From Blastocatellia bacterium (GTDB lineage: Bacteria > Acidobacteriota > Blastocatellia > Chloracidobacteriales > JADJPF01), in assembly GCA_016789295.1 (NCBI GenBank), contig JAEUQL010000047.1:1-13240 (forward strand): DNA of 13,240 bases, given 5' to 3'. Under the pieces are notes generated by a model, which saw nothing but the letters and a program-made list of their open reading frames with translations, made no database searches and was not told the DNA's origin. Below, piece after piece: positions 11,720 to 13,240 of this stretch. The position numbers were made by a program, and so were the translations under genes. The stretch's first letter is position 1. Each line of letters begins with the position of its first letter.

Positions 11720-13240
11720 ATTCCTTCAAGTTCTTTTTCAAGAAGGGCATGGACAGTTTTGTATATCTTTTTACCATGCTCTTTTTCTCCTAAAAGGGAA
11801 TATATCTGGGAAAGGCGAAACTGAGCAATTACATCTTTTTGTTTTAGTGACTTTTCACATCCTTTAATAATTGAAAGAACCTCTTGTTCTTTAGCTTCTT
11901 TACCTTCAAGAGTAAGTAATGTGAAAGCATATTCAACCTGTTCAAGCTTTCTTTTCATAGAGACATTCTGCTTATACCAATAAAAACTCTCTTTCAAAAT
12001 ATCCAATAAATGACTATCCAATTTTTTTCTGTATATCTCTTTGTAAAGACCTCTAGTCTTTCTCAAAAACTCCAGTGTGTGATTTGTTTCTGGAGGTATG
12101 ACATAGCTAGTATCTTTATACATTTGCAAAAATGCCTGCATAGCAGATAAAGCAGAAGGATCATTTTTTCTTAAGTATCCAATAACAAGAAAGTAATGAA
12201 ACTGCTCTATATCTTCACGAAACCATCTGTTTGCGGAATCTCTTTTTACACAATCACTAAGAATAGACACAGACCTATTGAGAAAAACTATCGCTTTGTC
12301 AAGCTGACCAGCTTCAAGTAACGACTCACCAAAATATCCATAGTTTCTCGCAAGTTTCCACTTAAGGTCTATATTCTGCTCATCATTCTTTGCGTGTTTT
12401 TCAAAAATCTCAAGAGCCTTACTAAGATGGAGACGGGATTCAGCATACTTACCTGTTTTAAACACTACTGCACCTTGCTGTAATAAACAGCCAGCCATAT
12501 ATCTTTCATATGAAGGATTTTTTGGTTCAGTAGCAACAGATTCTCTAACTATATCTATCATCTTCTGATTGTAAATAATAGCTTTTTCAAAAAACTTTAC
12601 AGCAAAATCCTCATCTATCTCTTGGTATAACTCTCCTAGCTTTGCCATAAACTCAGCTATCCTCGTGTATACTGTACAAGCTTGCTGTTTCAGTTTGAGA
12701 TTCTTTGGATCTTTAGAAAGAGCTTCTTTTTTTATTTCAAGATTTCTCTTGAACATTTTAGAAGCACCTACCCAATTTTCGCGACTTTCGCGTATATCAC
12801 CAATCTTTGTATAACTACTACCCAACAGATCTATTTTTGCTAGCTTCTGGCGAATGCTCATTGAGTCAGTGTAGTAATTCATAGCTTGTTGAAACTCTCC
12901 AGCTTGTTCATACATCTCTCCAAGTAAGTCATATGTAGAAGCAAGTTCAAGCAAAGCTCGTTCATCACTAGGATTATTTGCTGCTGCTTGTTTCAGCATC
13001 TCCAGAGACTTTTCATAGCTTTTTAATGCACCCTGAGAATCACCAGAGCTTGATGATCTTGGTCTACCTAAAGATTTTCCTATCTCTCGCAATATTTTAG
13101 CTTTGTCTATAAGACTATTGTGACCCTTCTCTGGATAACCCATAGTTTCCAGTTTTTGCATAGCAATGGTTTTCGTAGTTTCTGGACCAGAAATATGAAC
13201 CAATTCATTATCTATATCCACCTCTACGTTTTCTATTCCT
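11716..13240 (-). CDS. TPR-repeat protein, 5' end cut off by window; likely Ser/Thr kinase tail
   Basis: The frame is open from the stop (11716-11718) to the window edge. The first possible start inside is a GTG at 13221 without a Shine-Dalgarno, and the six codons before it (GIENVE) read on naturally, so the gene is probably truncated. The visible part of about 507 codons is a helical TPR array: clear units at about 83-131 ('ALKSYEKSLEMLKQAA', 'LGEMYEQAGEFQQAMNYYTDSM'), 150-180, 185-220, 240-275 ('GKYAESRLHLSKALEIFEKHA') and 285-320 ('GESLLEAGQLDKAIVFLNRSV'), numbered from that GTG. The opening, 'GPETTKTIAMQKLETMG' followed by 'GKSLGRP...GDSQGALKSYEKSLEML', follows the pattern of the juxtamembrane-TPR part of acidobacterial Ser/Thr kinases ('LPGSTPARELLVKRALEYL...GDTAGALASYRKAL'). 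A kinase domain upstream of the window is expected but not seen. Confidence 0.82.
   Translation of the reverse strand, partial: GIENVEVDIDNELVHISGPETTKTIAMQKLETMGYPEKGHNSLIDKAKILREIGKSLGRPRSSSSGDSQGALKSYEKSLEMLKQAAANNPSDERALLELASTYDLLGEMYEQAGEFQQAMNYYTDSMSIRQKLAKIDLLGSSYTKIGDIRESRENWVGASKMFKRNLEIKKEALSKDPKNLKLKQQACTVYTRIAEFMAKLGELYQEIDEDFAVKFFEKAIIYNQKMIDIVRESVATEPKNPSYERYMAGCLLQQGAVVFKTGKYAESRLHLSKALEIFEKHAKNDEQNIDLKWKLARNYGYFGESLLEAGQLDKAIVFLNRSVSILSDCVKRDSANRWFREDIEQFHYFLVIGYLRKNDPSALSAMQAFLQMYKDTSYVIPPETNHTLEFLRKTRGLYKEIYRKKLDSHLLDILKESFYWYKQNVSMKRKLEQVEYAFTLLTLEGKEAKEQEVLSIIKGCEKSLKQKDVIAQFRLSQIYSLLGEKEHGKKIYKTVHALLEKELEGI

Noticed and set aside
11586..11867. 93-codon plus-strand ORF at the convergent junction
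   Set aside because: Out-of-frame shadow of the 271-residue gene and antisense to the TPR gene, with no ribosome site.

Overview
The window is about 13.2 kb of a moderately AT-rich bacterial chromosome. It holds eleven confident protein-coding genes, one likely small gene and one transposase relic. There is no rRNA, tRNA, CRISPR array or phage module. The 501-codon TPR frame at the right edge resembles the C-terminal half of the Ser/Thr-kinase-TPR proteins common in Acidobacteriota and some Planctomycetota. The PDZ-multi-TM-GAF-GGDEF receptor on the left has a membrane region of a type also common in Acidobacteriota, Chloroflexi and Cyanobacteria. An acidobacterium-like host is a reasonable but unproven guess, because nothing here fixes the phylum.

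Left (1-2340): one large membrane diguanylate cyclase with an intact GGEEF active site and an RxxD inhibitory site. Its stop codon overlaps the stop of a convergent TetR-family gene.

2337-4666: a minus-strand regulatory block. A TetR-family gene and a short-chain dehydrogenase form a two-gene operon. They are read from a promoter whose spacer and start region carry two copies of TGAC-N5-GTCA, 22 bp apart, which is a strong candidate for autorepression. A second, unrelated TetR gene follows the dehydrogenase but has its own clear promoter (TTGCCA-17-TATATT), and this also fixes its true start at 2990.

4598-5287: a gene-poor 690-bp stretch. It has the operator region, a 51-codon plus-strand ORF with a perfect AGGAGG, a decayed N-terminal fragment of an IS200/IS605-type TnpB, and two hairpins.

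5288-6167: a GNAT acetyltransferase and a one-domain cupin, both on the plus strand and probably a small operon.

6244-9776: the most interesting part. A translationally coupled pair on the minus strand encodes a DUF692/MNIO (multinuclear non-heme iron oxidase) protein and its partner, which has a DUF2063/MbnC/TglI-like middle and a possible RiPP-recognition-like C-terminus. Only 45 bp away and divergent lies an asparagine-synthetase-like enzyme with a good PP-loop ATP site but no glutaminase nucleophile. Such MNIO pairs modify ribosomal peptides, and glutaminase-dead Asn-synthetase homologues make amides or lactams. The locus could therefore be an undescribed peptide-modifying or small-molecule pathway. 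No precursor peptide is visible.

9790-13240: lipoyl synthase (lipA) on the minus strand with an almost leaderless promoter; a divergent, unrecognised 271-residue beta-rich protein with a palindrome over its promoter; and the 5'-truncated TPR gene, whose stop overlaps the stop of the 271-residue gene. Genes are packed tightly: two convergent pairs share four bases at their stops and a third pair is 13 bp apart.
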